Source: GWE2-40-63 sp050251815
GTDB lineage: Bacteria; Bacteroidota; Bacteroidia; Bacteroidales; SZUA-534
DNA: 64,000 bases
NCBI GenBank assembly: GCA_050251815.1
Contig: JBFWMB010000004.1
Span: forward strand, 1 to 64,000
Direction of reading: 5' to 3'
The notes under the pieces: generated by a model
Databases searched by the model: none
What the model saw: only the letters and a program-made list of their open reading frames with translations
Told to the model about the DNA's origin: nothing
Made by a program: the position numbers and the translations under genes
Part shown: one piece after another, positions 8,261 through 16,768 of the stretch
Position numbering within the stretch: position 1 is the first letter of the stretch
How the letters are laid out: each line of letters starts with the position of its first letter

Positions 8261-9349
8261 ATGGAAAAACAAAAAATCAGTTATTTACCCAATTATAAAA
8301 CAGAATTTATAAAAGAGTTGAAAGATGAAGTGGCTCAATACTTCAAAACACACAATCTCTCGAAATTCGGGAACGGAAAAATTGTGTTTAAAACCGTATT
8401 TATGTTTTCGCTCTATTTTGTCCCCTACCTTCTGATGGTGGGTGGTATAATAGAATCGTGGATGGGGGTTTACGCCTGTTGGATTCTGATGGGCTTAGGA
8501 AAAGCAGGCGTTGGTATGGGTGTAATGCACGATGCCAATCACCGAACCTACTCAAAAAATCAGAAAGTAAACCAATGGATGGGAAAGAGCTTGTATTTGC
8601 TGGGCGGTTTTCCGCCCAACTGGCAACGCCAGCACAATACCAACCATCATGGGTTTACCAATATCGACGGTAAAGACGAAGATATTGAACCGGCAGCTAT
8701 CCTGCGCTTCTCGCCACACAAACCCTTAAAAAAAATACATCGCTATCAGCATTTCTACGCCTGGTTTTTGTATGGTTTGATGACCATTTTATGGATTACA
8801 AGTAAAGATTTTAAGCAACTGATACGCTATAAAAAAGAAGGATTGCCTTTGAGCCACAAACAGAGCTATACCAAATTATTCACCTACATGATTCTTGGTA
8901 AGGTTTTATATTATGTTATTTTTCTGGTTATTCCTTTGTTAACCTTATCGTTAGCCTGGTATTGGGTGGTACTGTTCTTTTTGACCATGCACTTTATCAG
9001 CGGATTTATTTTGGGAACGGTTTTTCAAACGGCTCATGTTGTGCCTACTTCTGAATTTCCGGTACCCAACGAAACCGGCACCATCGAAAACAGTTTTGCC
9101 ATTCATCAACTGTACAATACCTCCGATTTTGCGCCGCGTAACCGGGTGCTGTCGTGGTTTATCGGTGGCTTAAACTATCAGGTAGAGCATCATTTGTTTC
9201 CCGGGATAAGCCATGTGCATTATCACAAAATTGCAGCTATTGTAAAAGAAAAAGCTGAAAAATACGAACTGCCCTACTACGTGCAACCCGGATTTTTAAA
9301 GGCAGTGTGGGAACATGCCCGCATGTTAAAACAACTGGGACGCGCATAA
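8261..9349 (+). CDS. Membrane fatty-acid (acyl-CoA/acyl-lipid) desaturase
   Basis: Integral membrane di-iron enzyme that introduces a double bond into fatty acyl chains. All three histidine boxes are present: HDANH (90-94), QHNTNHH (124-130) and QVEHH (307-311). Four or so hydrophobic segments lie at about 45-75 and 205-260. The QxxHH form of the third box is typical of the linoleoyl-CoA/front-end desaturase branch, but there is no fused cytochrome b5 domain, so the electron donor must be separate. Length (362) is normal. It is monocistronic behind a long 315-bp upstream region, which would suit control by temperature or membrane state; that is inference. Regiospecificity cannot be read from the sequence. 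Confidence 0.9.
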   Translation: MEKQKISYLPNYKTEFIKELKDEVAQYFKTHNLSKFGNGKIVFKTVFMFSLYFVPYLLMVGGIIESWMGVYACWILMGLGKAGVGMGVMHDANHRTYSKNQKVNQWMGKSLYLLGGFPPNWQRQHNTNHHGFTNIDGKDEDIEPAAILRFSPHKPLKKIHRYQHFYAWFLYGLMTILWITSKDFKQLIRYKKEGLPLSHKQSYTKLFTYMILGKVLYYVIFLVIPLLTLSLAWYWVVLFFLTMHFISGFILGTVFQTAHVVPTSEFPVPNETGTIENSFAIHQLYNTSDFAPRNRVLSWFIGGLNYQVEHHLFPGISHVHYHKIAAIVKEKAEKYELPYYVQPGFLKAVWEHARMLKQLGRA

Positions 9350-9545
9350 CTGCTATAAAAACAAAACCGGCCAGCTGGCTTTCAAGCCTGCAGCTAGCTG
9401 TTTTTAGTTTAAGTGGTGTTGGGTGCTAAGAAAAATGAAGATGGGAAAAAGAAAGATCCTTTAGGCTTGCTTTCTTTTTTCCATTTTTTATTCCAACAGG
9501 CTTTAAATGCTATGACTCAAATACCAAGTGACAGGCCTGAGGGAA

Positions 9546-9995
9546 TTACTTAATAAGTTTTACCTGTACTGCAGTTGGTCCTTTGGGTCCCATTTCAACT
9601 TCAAAACTAACCAGGTTATTTTCCTTGATAGCTTCGAGCACGTTGTTTACGTGAACAAACACATCTTCTTTGGTTTCTGAATCACGGATAAAACCAAATC
9701 CTTTCGACTCGTTAAAAAAGGTAACCACCCCTTTACGGATGGGATCCATTTCAACATCTTCAGAGCGGGTAATGTTTATCTTAATATCTTCGGCTTTGAT
9801 TTCCGTTTTTTTTGAGGGATCGGGAGGTGTTGATGTTAATAGTCCATTCTCATCAACATAAGCAATCATATCGTCTAAGCCGGTTTTTTTGTCCTCGTCT
9901 TTCTTGGCCAGACGTTTCTTTTCTTTCTCTTTCCGTTTTTTCTCTTTTTTGTTTCTAACTTCTTTTTTGTTAAAAGTTTCTTGTGATCTACCCAT
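9546..9995 (-). CDS. Cold-shock domain protein with basic N-terminal extension
   Basis: A 149-residue nucleic-acid-binding protein. The C-terminal cold-shock domain (about 87-149) has RNP1 as KGFGFI (98-103) and RNP2 as VFVHV (112-116). The first 37 residues are a Lys/Arg/Glu-rich, probably helical and RNA-binding tail, joined by an acidic linker. This layout is twice the size of CspA and is seen in Bacteroidetes. The gene starts 39 bp after the stop of the primary sigma factor gene and reads the same way, so the two are likely co-transcribed. A role as RNA chaperone is inferred from the family. Confidence 0.9.
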   Translation of the reverse strand: MGRSQETFNKKEVRNKKEKKRKEKEKKRLAKKDEDKKTGLDDMIAYVDENGLLTSTPPDPSKKTEIKAEDIKINITRSEDVEMDPIRKGVVTFFNESKGFGFIRDSETKEDVFVHVNNVLEAIKENNLVSFEVEMGPKGPTAVQVKLIK

Positions 9996-10034
9996 AAATA
10001 AATTTGATACTGATTAAAGTTTGTAAAAGTACGG

Positions 10035-10901
10035 TTATTTTTCGAAAAAAGCATCGTTTCCACGAAGCAGGTTTTTGAGCTTGGTTAAACCCTTACCTCT
10101 GATTTGGCGAACGCGTTCCGATGACATATCGAATTTAACGGCAATATCGTGTAAAGAATGAATTTGTGTATTATTCAGTCCAAACGATAAGGTCAGGATC
10201 ATGGCTTCGCGTTTCGACAATTTTTCCAAAGCCCGGTGTATGTTGGTTGCCGTTGATTCCTGCATTAAAATGCTATCGGGCGGCGGAATGTTTCCTGACA
10301 AAACCACATCGTACAGATTAAAGTCGCTGTCACTGTCGGAATTCATTGGCATGTCGAACGATAACTGCCGGTTTTTAATATTGTTGGCTATTTTGACTTC
10401 TTCGTGCGGTACTTCGAGATAGCCGGCCACTTCTTCTTCAGTAGGTTCACGCTGGAACTGCTGCTCGAGATGCGCCATAGCTTTGGCAACTTTATTGATT
10501 GACGATAAGCGGTTTAAAGGCAAACGAACAGTTCGGGTTTGCTCCGAAATGGCCTGAATTATGGATTGACGAATCCACCAAACGGCATACGAAATAAATT
10601 TAAAACCCCGGGTTTCATCAAACTTTTGAGCAGCTTTTACCAAACCCACGTTGCCTTCATTAATCAAATCAGAAAACGATAACCCCTGATTCAGGTATTG
10701 TTTGGCCACTGAAATCACAAAACGCAGGTTAGCCAGCACCAATTTTTCCAGGGCATCGGTATCGCCTTGTTTTATGCGGATGGAGAGCTCTACCTCTTCT
10801 TCGGCCGATATCATGGGATAGCGGTTAATCTCGTGAAAATAGCGGCTAATAGACGCATCGGTACGCTCTGTAATTTGTTTTGAGATGGTGAGTTGCCGCA
10901 T
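10035..10901 (-). CDS. rpoD: Primary RNA polymerase sigma factor (sigma-70, Bacteroidetes type)
   Basis: A 288-residue sigma-70 factor. It has region 1.2 (about 14-45), region 2 with NLRFVISVAKQYLNQG and the -10-reading stretch ending in YAVWWIRQSI, region 3, and region 4 with the helix-turn-helix DMSSERVRQIRGKGLTKL. Region 1.1 and the non-conserved insert are missing, as in the short primary sigma factor of Bacteroides. In this phylum it reads TTTG/TAnnTTTG promoters, which fits the many such boxes in this window. A cold-shock protein gene follows in the same direction. A leftward TATCTTTG box at 11125-11132 could be its promoter, giving a leader of about 215 bases. Confidence 0.93.
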   Translation of the reverse strand: MRQLTISKQITERTDASISRYFHEINRYPMISAEEEVELSIRIKQGDTDALEKLVLANLRFVISVAKQYLNQGLSFSDLINEGNVGLVKAAQKFDETRGFKFISYAVWWIRQSIIQAISEQTRTVRLPLNRLSSINKVAKAMAHLEQQFQREPTEEEVAGYLEVPHEEVKIANNIKNRQLSFDMPMNSDSDSDFNLYDVVLSGNIPPPDSILMQESTATNIHRALEKLSKREAMILTLSFGLNNTQIHSLHDIAVKFDMSSERVRQIRGKGLTKLKNLLRGNDAFFEK

Positions 10902-11212
10902 TCAAAGTGTTTTTTTAAAGGTTTACGGTTTAAAACCCTGAGGTAACCTACTTTTGTTTATAATTCTACCGATGCTATCATTAAGCGCTTACATCGATGA
11001 TTCTGTTCATAATTTCAATGCACGGTTTTTTTAAGATGAAACATGTAATTTGGCCAACCTGAAAAGCCTTATTGCTGTAGCAAAATCTAAAAACTACTGC
11101 TATCTATTCTATTGTCGATTTTGTCAAAGATACAGTTTATTTGCGACAAAACTATTCTAAATAATTAATTTACGGTTAGGACAAAATACACCCGATTACT
11201 TTTAGCCTGGAG
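10902..11212. other. Gene-free divergent region between rpoD and a proposed small membrane-protein gene
   Basis: About 310 bp of AT-rich DNA. The only signal I can support is the leftward -7 box at 11125-11132. There is no conserved frame, tRNA shape or long hairpin. Confidence 0.5.
11125..11132 (-). promoter_or_regulatory. Candidate -7 promoter element of rpoD
   Basis: Leftward TATCTTTG is a perfect TAnnTTTG match. A TTTTG lies only 14 bases upstream of it, shorter than the usual 18-20. If used, rpoD has a leader of about 215 bases. Confidence 0.45.
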
Positions 11213-11356
11213 TTGGTTCGTAAAAAAACAAAAGGAAGCGATTCTAAACAATACCAACATTCAACAGGTGGTGAAAACTCAATGGCCTCTGTTACAACCG
11301 TAGGTTTAGCAACGGTTATTTTTGGGGTGCTCACCATAATGCTGAATCAACCATAA
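11213..11356 (+). CDS. Proposed 47-residue single-pass membrane protein
   Basis: A short open frame starting at TTG 11213 and ending at TAA 11354-11356. The first 22 residues are hydrophilic and Lys-rich (MVRKKTKGSDSKQYQHSTGG...), followed by a hydrophobic helix of about 20 residues (SVTTVGLATVIFGVLTIML) and a short tail. Its stop lies directly on the 5' arm of a strong bidirectional terminator, which is what a real rightward transcript would need. A TACTTTTAG box at 11197-11205 is close to a -7 element. I do not recognise a family. An ATG at 11282 would give a 24-residue version. It could be chance, since the frame is short and the start is not ATG. Confidence 0.45.
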   Translation: MVRKKTKGSDSKQYQHSTGGENSMASVTTVGLATVIFGVLTIMLNQP

Positions 11357-11390
11357 AAAAAGCCGGTTGACCAATCAACCGGCTTTTTTA
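11355..11390. terminator. Bidirectional hairpin terminator
   Basis: AGCCGGTTGA (11361-11370) pairs with TCAACCGGCT (11375-11384), loop CCAA, flanked by A and T runs that extend the stem. It separates the proposed small membrane-protein gene from the convergent FKBP gene and can work in both directions. Confidence 0.9.
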
Positions 11391-11409
11391 AAAGAACCAT
11401 AACGTGTAA

Positions 11410-12381
11410 TTATTTTACAATTTCGAGTAATTCCACTTCAAAAATTAACATGGAATACGGTTTAATTTCGCCCATGTCGCGGGTACCGTAGGCTATGTCA
11501 TAAGGAATGTAAAGTTTCCATTTTGAACCCACAGGCATTAATTGTAAAGCCTCGGTCCAACCTTTAATAACCTGGCCCACGCCAAACTCTGCGGGTTCAC
11601 CACGTTCAACGCTACTGTCGAAAACAGTTCCATCGAGCAAGGTTCCGGTGTAATGAACTTTTACTTTGTCGTTAAAAGCAGGACGTGGTCCGTTGCCTTC
11701 GGTTATAATCTCGTACTGTAAACCACTGGCAGTTTCAGTTACCGTTTCAAGTGCTTTGTTTTTTGCCAAAAATTCTTCACCGGCTGCTTTATTTGCCCCG
11801 AATTTATTCATCAACTCTTTTTCTTTAAAACTTTCGAAAAAGTCGTTAACCATCTGCATGTTTGCCTGGCCTTCAATTTTAACTTCGAGTTTTTTAGCTG
11901 AAGCAGCCAAAGCATCCAGGTATAAGTCAACCCGTACCATGGTGTCTAATCCTGAACGGGTAAAGCTTGATAACAGGCCTTTTCCATCGCCGGCACCCAT
12001 TAAATAACTTACTGAATCGATATACGAAGCAGCAGGTTCAAAAGCCGGAGCCATACCTGAAGTGTCCTGAAGACCCATCATTTGGTTGGTTTGGAATTCT
12101 CTGAAAAAATTCTGAACCACCATTTTGTTTGAGTCGGGGTTTAAGCGCAACTCTTTTTCGTTTGCTGCATCCATAAGGGCATTTATGTAAACTTCAACAT
12201 CAATAACACCCTCTAAGCCCGCCTGAGCAAACGACTGACTTAAACGTTCTCCGTCGAGTACACCCATAACGTAACTTACTGAGTCAACATTGTTTTTGAT
12301 GGCTAATTTTGAAGCATTGTTTGTGCATGAAATAATGCTTAATCCTACCAATAGGGACAATACGCCAATTCTGATTTTCAT
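11410..12381 (-). CDS. FKBP-type peptidyl-prolyl isomerase lipoprotein with duplicated N-domain
   Basis: A 323-residue predicted outer-envelope lipoprotein (lipobox SIISC, Cys19) that would speed proline isomerisation during folding of exported proteins. The catalytic FKBP domain covers about 236-322 and has VHYTGTLLDGTVFDSS and the hydrophobic pocket residues of an active enzyme. Two copies of the FKBP_N dimerisation domain precede it, at about 30-98 and 118-190; they share the opening DSVSYxMGxxDG (33-44 and 122-133) and similar helices. Usual FkpA/Mip-type proteins have one such domain. The gene shares a bidirectional terminator with the small frame opposite. Confidence 0.9.
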   Translation of the reverse strand: MKIRIGVLSLLVGLSIISCTNNASKLAIKNNVDSVSYVMGVLDGERLSQSFAQAGLEGVIDVEVYINALMDAANEKELRLNPDSNKMVVQNFFREFQTNQMMGLQDTSGMAPAFEPAASYIDSVSYLMGAGDGKGLLSSFTRSGLDTMVRVDLYLDALAASAKKLEVKIEGQANMQMVNDFFESFKEKELMNKFGANKAAGEEFLAKNKALETVTETASGLQYEIITEGNGPRPAFNDKVKVHYTGTLLDGTVFDSSVERGEPAEFGVGQVIKGWTEALQLMPVGSKWKLYIPYDIAYGTRDMGEIKPYSMLIFEVELLEIVK

Positions 12382-12573
12382 TCTTTTACTATTTAAAATT
12401 TATACTTGTTGTTTCGTTAACTATTTTGCTAAAAATAAAAGGACACCCATTTATTTGCAGAATGCGAAGATACGTATTACCCTGAATATTAAAACATATA
12501 TTCAAAAAACTTTTTTAAAAGCGCAATGTTTTGTTTTTTTACACCGCGCAAAGCCATAAGCAGTTACCCCGTT

Positions 12574-13638
12574 TTAGCTAACAATAAATCCTCCGCCCAG
12601 TAGCCTGTCGCCTTGATAAAAGGCGGCTGTTTGTCCTGGGGCAATGCTCCATTCCTTTGTAATAAAATGAACTTTTAAGTACCTGTCGTCAAGAATTTCA
12701 ATTCTACTGGGTGCGGCTTGTTTCCGGTAGCGGATGCGTGTTATTACTTCCTGCTTAAAATCATCCGGGTTAATCAGCTGATAATCTCTTACAAGCATTT
12801 GTGTTTGATACAAATCGTCGCGTTTACCCAAAACCACCTGATTGGTATCGGGAACAATTTTTGTAACATACCAGGGCTCGTTGGGCGAAAGGCCCAAACC
12901 CCGCCGTTGCCCCACGGTATAAAACGGATAACCCTGATGTTGTCCCAGCTGTTTTCCGTTACCATCGATAAACGCTCCAGGAGCCATTTCAATTCCTTCG
13001 TCTGCCAGCAAATGTTTCAATAAACCATGATAATTATTGCTTTTTATAAAGCAGGCTCCGATGCTTTCTTTTTTGGCTTCCAATTGGGTAAACCCATGTT
13101 CCTTGGCAAGATTTCGCACCTCTTGTTTGCTTAGTTTTCCCAAGGGGAACAATGATTTTTGAAGCATTGCCTGATTTAGTCCCCACAAAAAGAACGATTG
13201 TTCCTTATCGGGATCAACTCCCTTACTTAAATAGTACCGTTCTTTGTGACTTTTTTTATTTACATAATGCCCGGTGGCTATATAGTAGCAGCCCTGCGCT
13301 TCAGCAGCCTGATTCAATAATTTCCATTTAAGTACCACATTGCATTTGGCACAAGGATTTGGAGTTCGTCCGGCCTGGTATTCATTCTTAAAATAACGGA
13401 TAACTTCGTCGTAAAAAGGTTTGCGGGCATCAATCAGCATGTGCTGAATGCCCAGTTTCTGAGCCAAAATCTTTGCTTCTTCAGCATAAGCAGGAAGTAT
13501 TTGGTTGTCGAAGCCATCCGTTTCGGACCACAGGCGTAGCGTAATTCCAATTACTTCGTAACCTTGTTCCTTTAATAAAATCGCCGCAACCGAGCTGTCG
13601 ATACCACCGCTCATTCCCAAAAGTACTTTTGTATTCAT
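12574..13638 (-). CDS. mnmA: tRNA-specific 2-thiouridylase MnmA
   Basis: Cytoplasmic enzyme that thiolates uridine 34 of tRNA for Lys, Glu and Gln. The adenylating PP-loop is GMSGGIDSSVAAILLK near the N-terminus, and both active cysteines are present in NPCAKCN and IGACFI, where E. coli has Cys102 and Cys199. The C-terminal central and beta-barrel domains follow. I chose ATG 13638 (354 residues) because the frame before it opens with TTG and overlaps a TATCTTTG promoter box at 13666-13673. It is divergent from the cytidylate-kinase-like gene. Confidence 0.94.
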   Translation of the reverse strand: MNTKVLLGMSGGIDSSVAAILLKEQGYEVIGITLRLWSETDGFDNQILPAYAEEAKILAQKLGIQHMLIDARKPFYDEVIRYFKNEYQAGRTPNPCAKCNVVLKWKLLNQAAEAQGCYYIATGHYVNKKSHKERYYLSKGVDPDKEQSFFLWGLNQAMLQKSLFPLGKLSKQEVRNLAKEHGFTQLEAKKESIGACFIKSNNYHGLLKHLLADEGIEMAPGAFIDGNGKQLGQHQGYPFYTVGQRRGLGLSPNEPWYVTKIVPDTNQVVLGKRDDLYQTQMLVRDYQLINPDDFKQEVITRIRYRKQAAPSRIEILDDRYLKVHFITKEWSIAPGQTAAFYQGDRLLGGGFIVS

Positions 13639-13665
13639 TTCAACTGAACCAGAATTTTCAAACGG

Positions 13666-13673
13666 CAAAGATA
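13666..13673 (-). promoter_or_regulatory. -7 promoter element of mnmA
   Basis: Leftward TATCTTTG, a full TAnnTTTG match 28 bases before the mnmA ATG. It decides against the longer TTG start at 13668. No -33 box was found. Confidence 0.55.
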
Positions 13674-13818
13674 GTTCTTTCTTTTTCTGATTTAGTACCC
13701 ATCGGGCCTAAGCCTTGTGCACCAGTCCCACCTTAAAAATAAAACAGCAAAGGCTTGATTATTAAGCGAAAATTTAGTAAATTCCTACGGTTTTTTAAGT
13801 CGAAAAGCGGAGGTTATT

Positions 13819-14520
13819 ATGGAAAACATTCTATTTAAATACTTCGAAAACAGGTATAAAGAAGCTTCCAACAATCTGAATCCCAACCCTTCTTTTGGTC
13901 CGGTAATTACCCTGTCGCGACAAGCTGGCTGCGAAGCCCGTAAAATTGGTGATTTGCTGGTACATGAACTGAACAAAAACCAGGGACAAAAAAAGTGGCA
14001 TTGTGTCGATAAAGAGTTGTTGACCGAAGCAGCCCGGGAGCTAAATCTTTCACCAACCAAAATTGAGCATTTTCTGAAAGGACATGAAAACAACAAGTTT
14101 GTTGATGTGTTTGCCGCCTTTAGCAAAAGCCATGTAAACGACGTGAAAATAAAAAAAACATTAAAGGAAGTACTACTGTCACTTTGCCGCCAAGGGCATT
14201 TGGTTTTGGTGGGACGTGCCGCTGCCGCTATCCTGCAAGATAAGCCCAACACCCTGAACATTCGTTTAACTGCTCCTTTTGACTGGCGCATCGAACGTAT
14301 TTTACAAAACAAAAGTGTTACCCTCGAAGCTGCTGAAGAATGGGCTATTGAAACCGACGAAAACCGGTTTAAATTGTTTTATACTTTTTTGGAAAAGCGT
14401 CCGGGAAATCTCGATTACTTATTTGATGCAAGCCTGAACCGCAAGCATTTTTCAATTAATGAAACGGTCGATTTAATTCTGTATATGGCAAAAACCAAAG
14501 ACTTAATAAAATCTACCTGA
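13819..14520 (+). CDS. Cytidylate kinase-like family protein
   Basis: A 233-residue protein of the Cytidylate_kin2 group of P-loop kinases. The N-terminal strand-loop ITLSRQAGCEARKIGDLL (about 33-50) aligns with the P-loop of the family but reads GCEAR where typical members read GSGGR, so the glycines are reduced. LVLVGRAAAAIL and the later Arg-rich LTAPFDWRIERIL match the family core. True CMP kinase activity is unproven for this branch, and the altered loop makes a different phosphoryl-transfer or a binding role possible. It stands alone, divergent from mnmA and convergent with the radical SAM gene 9 bp away. Confidence 0.8.
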   Translation: MENILFKYFENRYKEASNNLNPNPSFGPVITLSRQAGCEARKIGDLLVHELNKNQGQKKWHCVDKELLTEAARELNLSPTKIEHFLKGHENNKFVDVFAAFSKSHVNDVKIKKTLKEVLLSLCRQGHLVLVGRAAAAILQDKPNTLNIRLTAPFDWRIERILQNKSVTLEAAEEWAIETDENRFKLFYTFLEKRPGNLDYLFDASLNRKHFSINETVDLILYMAKTKDLIKST

Positions 14521-14529
14521 TTCAAGTGC

Positions 14530-15483
14530 TTAAGAACCTTGTTGAAATAGGCGACCCTGCCAGGTTGCCCGCTTTTTCATTTCTTTTTCGACCTGGGCCA
14601 CCACTTCAAAGTTTTTAATCTTATTCCATTTGGGTGCTATCAGCTTTTCGACTGGCGACGAACTGACAAAACGTTCCAGAATTAGTTCCGGATTCAGTAC
14701 TTCTAAAAACCGGATTAGCAAATCGATGTACGTTTCGAAAGTAAACAATGAAACCATGTCAGGGTTGGCATGATATTGCCTGGCCAGTGGCGTGTTTTTT
14801 ATAATCTGGAGCTGGTGTAGTTTTAAGGTTTTTAAAGGCAGTCTGGATATTACCCGGGCATGTTCAAGCATTATTTCCTCTGTTTCGCCGGGTAAGCCCA
14901 GAATTAAGTGTCCTCCGGTTTCAATCCCCTGTTGATGGCAAAGATCAATGGCTGCCAGCGATTCTTCCCAGGTATGGCAGCGGTTTATTCGCTGTAAGGT
15001 TTCGTTCCGGGTACTTTCCAAACCAAACTCTACGCTTACAGGCACTGTACGATTAATTTCAGCCAGCATTTGAACAATCTCAGTCGAAACGCAATCGGGA
15101 CGGGTGCCAATAATTAATCCGGCTACTTTGGGATGTTCCAGCGCCTCGAGGTAAAGTTGCCGCAAATCGTCGACGGGTGCGTAAGTGTTGGTGTACGATT
15201 GAAAATAGGCCATAAACCGCATGTCGGGATATTTATCTTCAAAAAACTCAACGCCTCGTTGTACCTGAGCCGACACGGTTTTTTCCGGCCCGCAATACCC
15301 CGGTTTAAAGGTGGTGTTGTCGCAGTAAATGCACCCTCCGGTTCCTTTGGTTCCGTCGCGGTTGGGACAGCTAAAACCCACATTTATCGAAATTTTTTGA
15401 ACCCGCCCCCCAAATTTCTGCTTAATATACGTTGGATAATCGTTGTACCGACGGGAATGCCCCCAGGGAAAAGTTTTTTCCAT
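14530..15483 (-). CDS. TIGR01212-family radical SAM protein (YhcC-like)
   Basis: Cytoplasmic radical SAM enzyme of unknown substrate. The [4Fe-4S]/SAM site lies in CPNRDGTKGTGGCIYC, which gives the family's spaced cysteine pattern, and GGHLILGLPGET and the FGLES segment are core barrel motifs. E. coli YhcC is the model and is uncharacterised in detail. I place the start at ATG 15483 (MEKTFPWGH), because the longer frame begins with GTG inside the upstream threonine aldolase gene. Only 2 bp separate it from that gene, so the two form an operon. Confidence 0.9.
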   Translation of the reverse strand: MEKTFPWGHSRRYNDYPTYIKQKFGGRVQKISINVGFSCPNRDGTKGTGGCIYCDNTTFKPGYCGPEKTVSAQVQRGVEFFEDKYPDMRFMAYFQSYTNTYAPVDDLRQLYLEALEHPKVAGLIIGTRPDCVSTEIVQMLAEINRTVPVSVEFGLESTRNETLQRINRCHTWEESLAAIDLCHQQGIETGGHLILGLPGETEEIMLEHARVISRLPLKTLKLHQLQIIKNTPLARQYHANPDMVSLFTFETYIDLLIRFLEVLNPELILERFVSSSPVEKLIAPKWNKIKNFEVVAQVEKEMKKRATWQGRLFQQGS

Positions 15484-15485
15484 GA

Positions 15486-16523
15486 TTATTGCTTTGCCAC
15501 CAGGGTTTTTAAGATTTGGGCAAACTCCAGAATATCTTCTTCGCTTGTGTCGAAAGAGCACATCCAGCGAACTTCGTGGGTGTGTTCATCCCAAACATAA
15601 AAAAAGTATTCCTCCTGAAGTTTTGGAATAATGGCAGCGGGAATTTTGGCAAAAACACCATTTACCTCAACCTTTTGGGTTACCTCCACACCGGGAATGT
15701 CTTTAACATGAGTGTAAAGCAGTTGCGCCATTTGGTTTGCGTGGGTAGCACTTTGCAGCCAAAGGTTGTTGGCAAAAAAAGCGGTAAACTGAGCCCCGAT
15801 GTAACGCATTTTCGATGCCAGCTGCATGCCCTGTTTCCTAAAGTATTTAAAATTTTCGGTCAAATCGGGATTAAAAATCAGCACCGCTTCGCCATACATC
15901 ATACCATTTTTGGTTCCACCAAACGACAGTACATCAACGCCGGCATCTTTGGTAAACTCCCTTACGGGAATAGCAAGAGCCGCTGCTGCATTCGAGATTC
16001 GGGCCCCGTCCATATGCAAATACATTTGGTTTTGGTGGGCGTAGGCGGCCAGCTTTTTAATTTCGTCAACCGTGTAAAGGGTGCCTAGTTCCGTTGGCTG
16101 GGTTATCGATAGTATTTTAGGCTGGCTGTGGTGCTCAAAACCAAAGCCGTGCATGTGTTTCTGAATGTTTTCAATGGTAAGTTTGCCATCGGGCGTAGCT
16201 ACTGTAAGAACTTTCATTCCGGTAAATTTCTCAGGCGCTCCGCATTCGTCTACATTAATATGAGCCGTTTCGGGACAGATTACCGAATGAATCGATTGTC
16301 CCATAGTGTTAAGACCAAGAATATTGGCTCCGGTTCCCGTTAAAACAAAATGAACGGTGGTATCCGTTCCAAATAAATGATGAAATGCTTCAATGGCTTT
16401 CCGGGTAAAATCGTCGTCGCCATAGGCAATGGCATGATTTTGATTGGCCTCCTGCATGGCATTGAATATGGCTTGGTGTACTCCGGCGTTGTTATCGCTG
16501 GCAAAACCTCTGGCTCGTTTCAT
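15486..16523 (-). CDS. ltaE: Low-specificity threonine aldolase
   Basis: PLP enzyme of fold type I that cleaves threonine or allo-threonine to glycine and acetaldehyde. The PLP lysine sits in SFGGTKNGMMYGEA, the conserved Asp-Gly-Ala-Arg stretch is MDGARISNAAAA, and the length of 345 residues is normal. The start at ATG 16523 is set by a good promoter (TTTTG, 18-bp gap, TATTTTTG) just upstream; the longer TTG frame to 16562 would begin inside the -7 box. The radical SAM gene follows 2 bp later. The second PLP amino-acid enzyme of the window, at 20.5-21.5 kb, also acts on threonine/serine. Confidence 0.92.
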   Translation of the reverse strand: MKRARGFASDNNAGVHQAIFNAMQEANQNHAIAYGDDDFTRKAIEAFHHLFGTDTTVHFVLTGTGANILGLNTMGQSIHSVICPETAHINVDECGAPEKFTGMKVLTVATPDGKLTIENIQKHMHGFGFEHHSQPKILSITQPTELGTLYTVDEIKKLAAYAHQNQMYLHMDGARISNAAAALAIPVREFTKDAGVDVLSFGGTKNGMMYGEAVLIFNPDLTENFKYFRKQGMQLASKMRYIGAQFTAFFANNLWLQSATHANQMAQLLYTHVKDIPGVEVTQKVEVNGVFAKIPAAIIPKLQEEYFFYVWDEHTHEVRWMCSFDTSEEDILEFAQILKTLVAKQ

Positions 16524-16559
16524 AATGGCTTGCTTTAACTGTTCAATATAAATAAAGTA

Positions 16560-16590
16560 CAAAAATAGCGAATATAACGGCTTCTCAAAA
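16560..16590 (-). promoter_or_regulatory. Promoter of the threonine aldolase operon
   Basis: Leftward TTTTG (16590-16586), an 18-base spacer and TATTTTTG (16567-16560) match both elements of the Bacteroidetes housekeeping promoter. The start codon lies 37 bases further on. This is one of the best promoter matches in the window. Confidence 0.65.
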
Positions 16591-16701
16591 TCAGAGATAC
16601 AGGCAACCTTAGCGCGATGTTTGTAATCTCTATCGGAAAATGGACTATTTAAAAATATTGAATAAACAGGGGGTAAAATTTCTGACCCTGCATAAAATAT
16701 T

Positions 16702-16709
16702 TATCTTTG
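16702..16709 (+). promoter_or_regulatory. -7 promoter element of the TPR protein gene
   Basis: TATCTTTG followed by C, a full match to TAnnTTTG, 60 bases before the ATG at 16769. No -33 box at standard spacing. Confidence 0.5.
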
Positions 16710-16768
16710 CGCACTTAAAATTAGCAGGTTAAGGATTCTGTAGAAGCATATTGAGAGAGAAGTACACG

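Noticed and set aside
8072..8272. 66-codon leftward frame upstream of the desaturase
   Set aside because: Rich in His, Tyr and Arg without pattern, overlaps the desaturase start, no -7 box.
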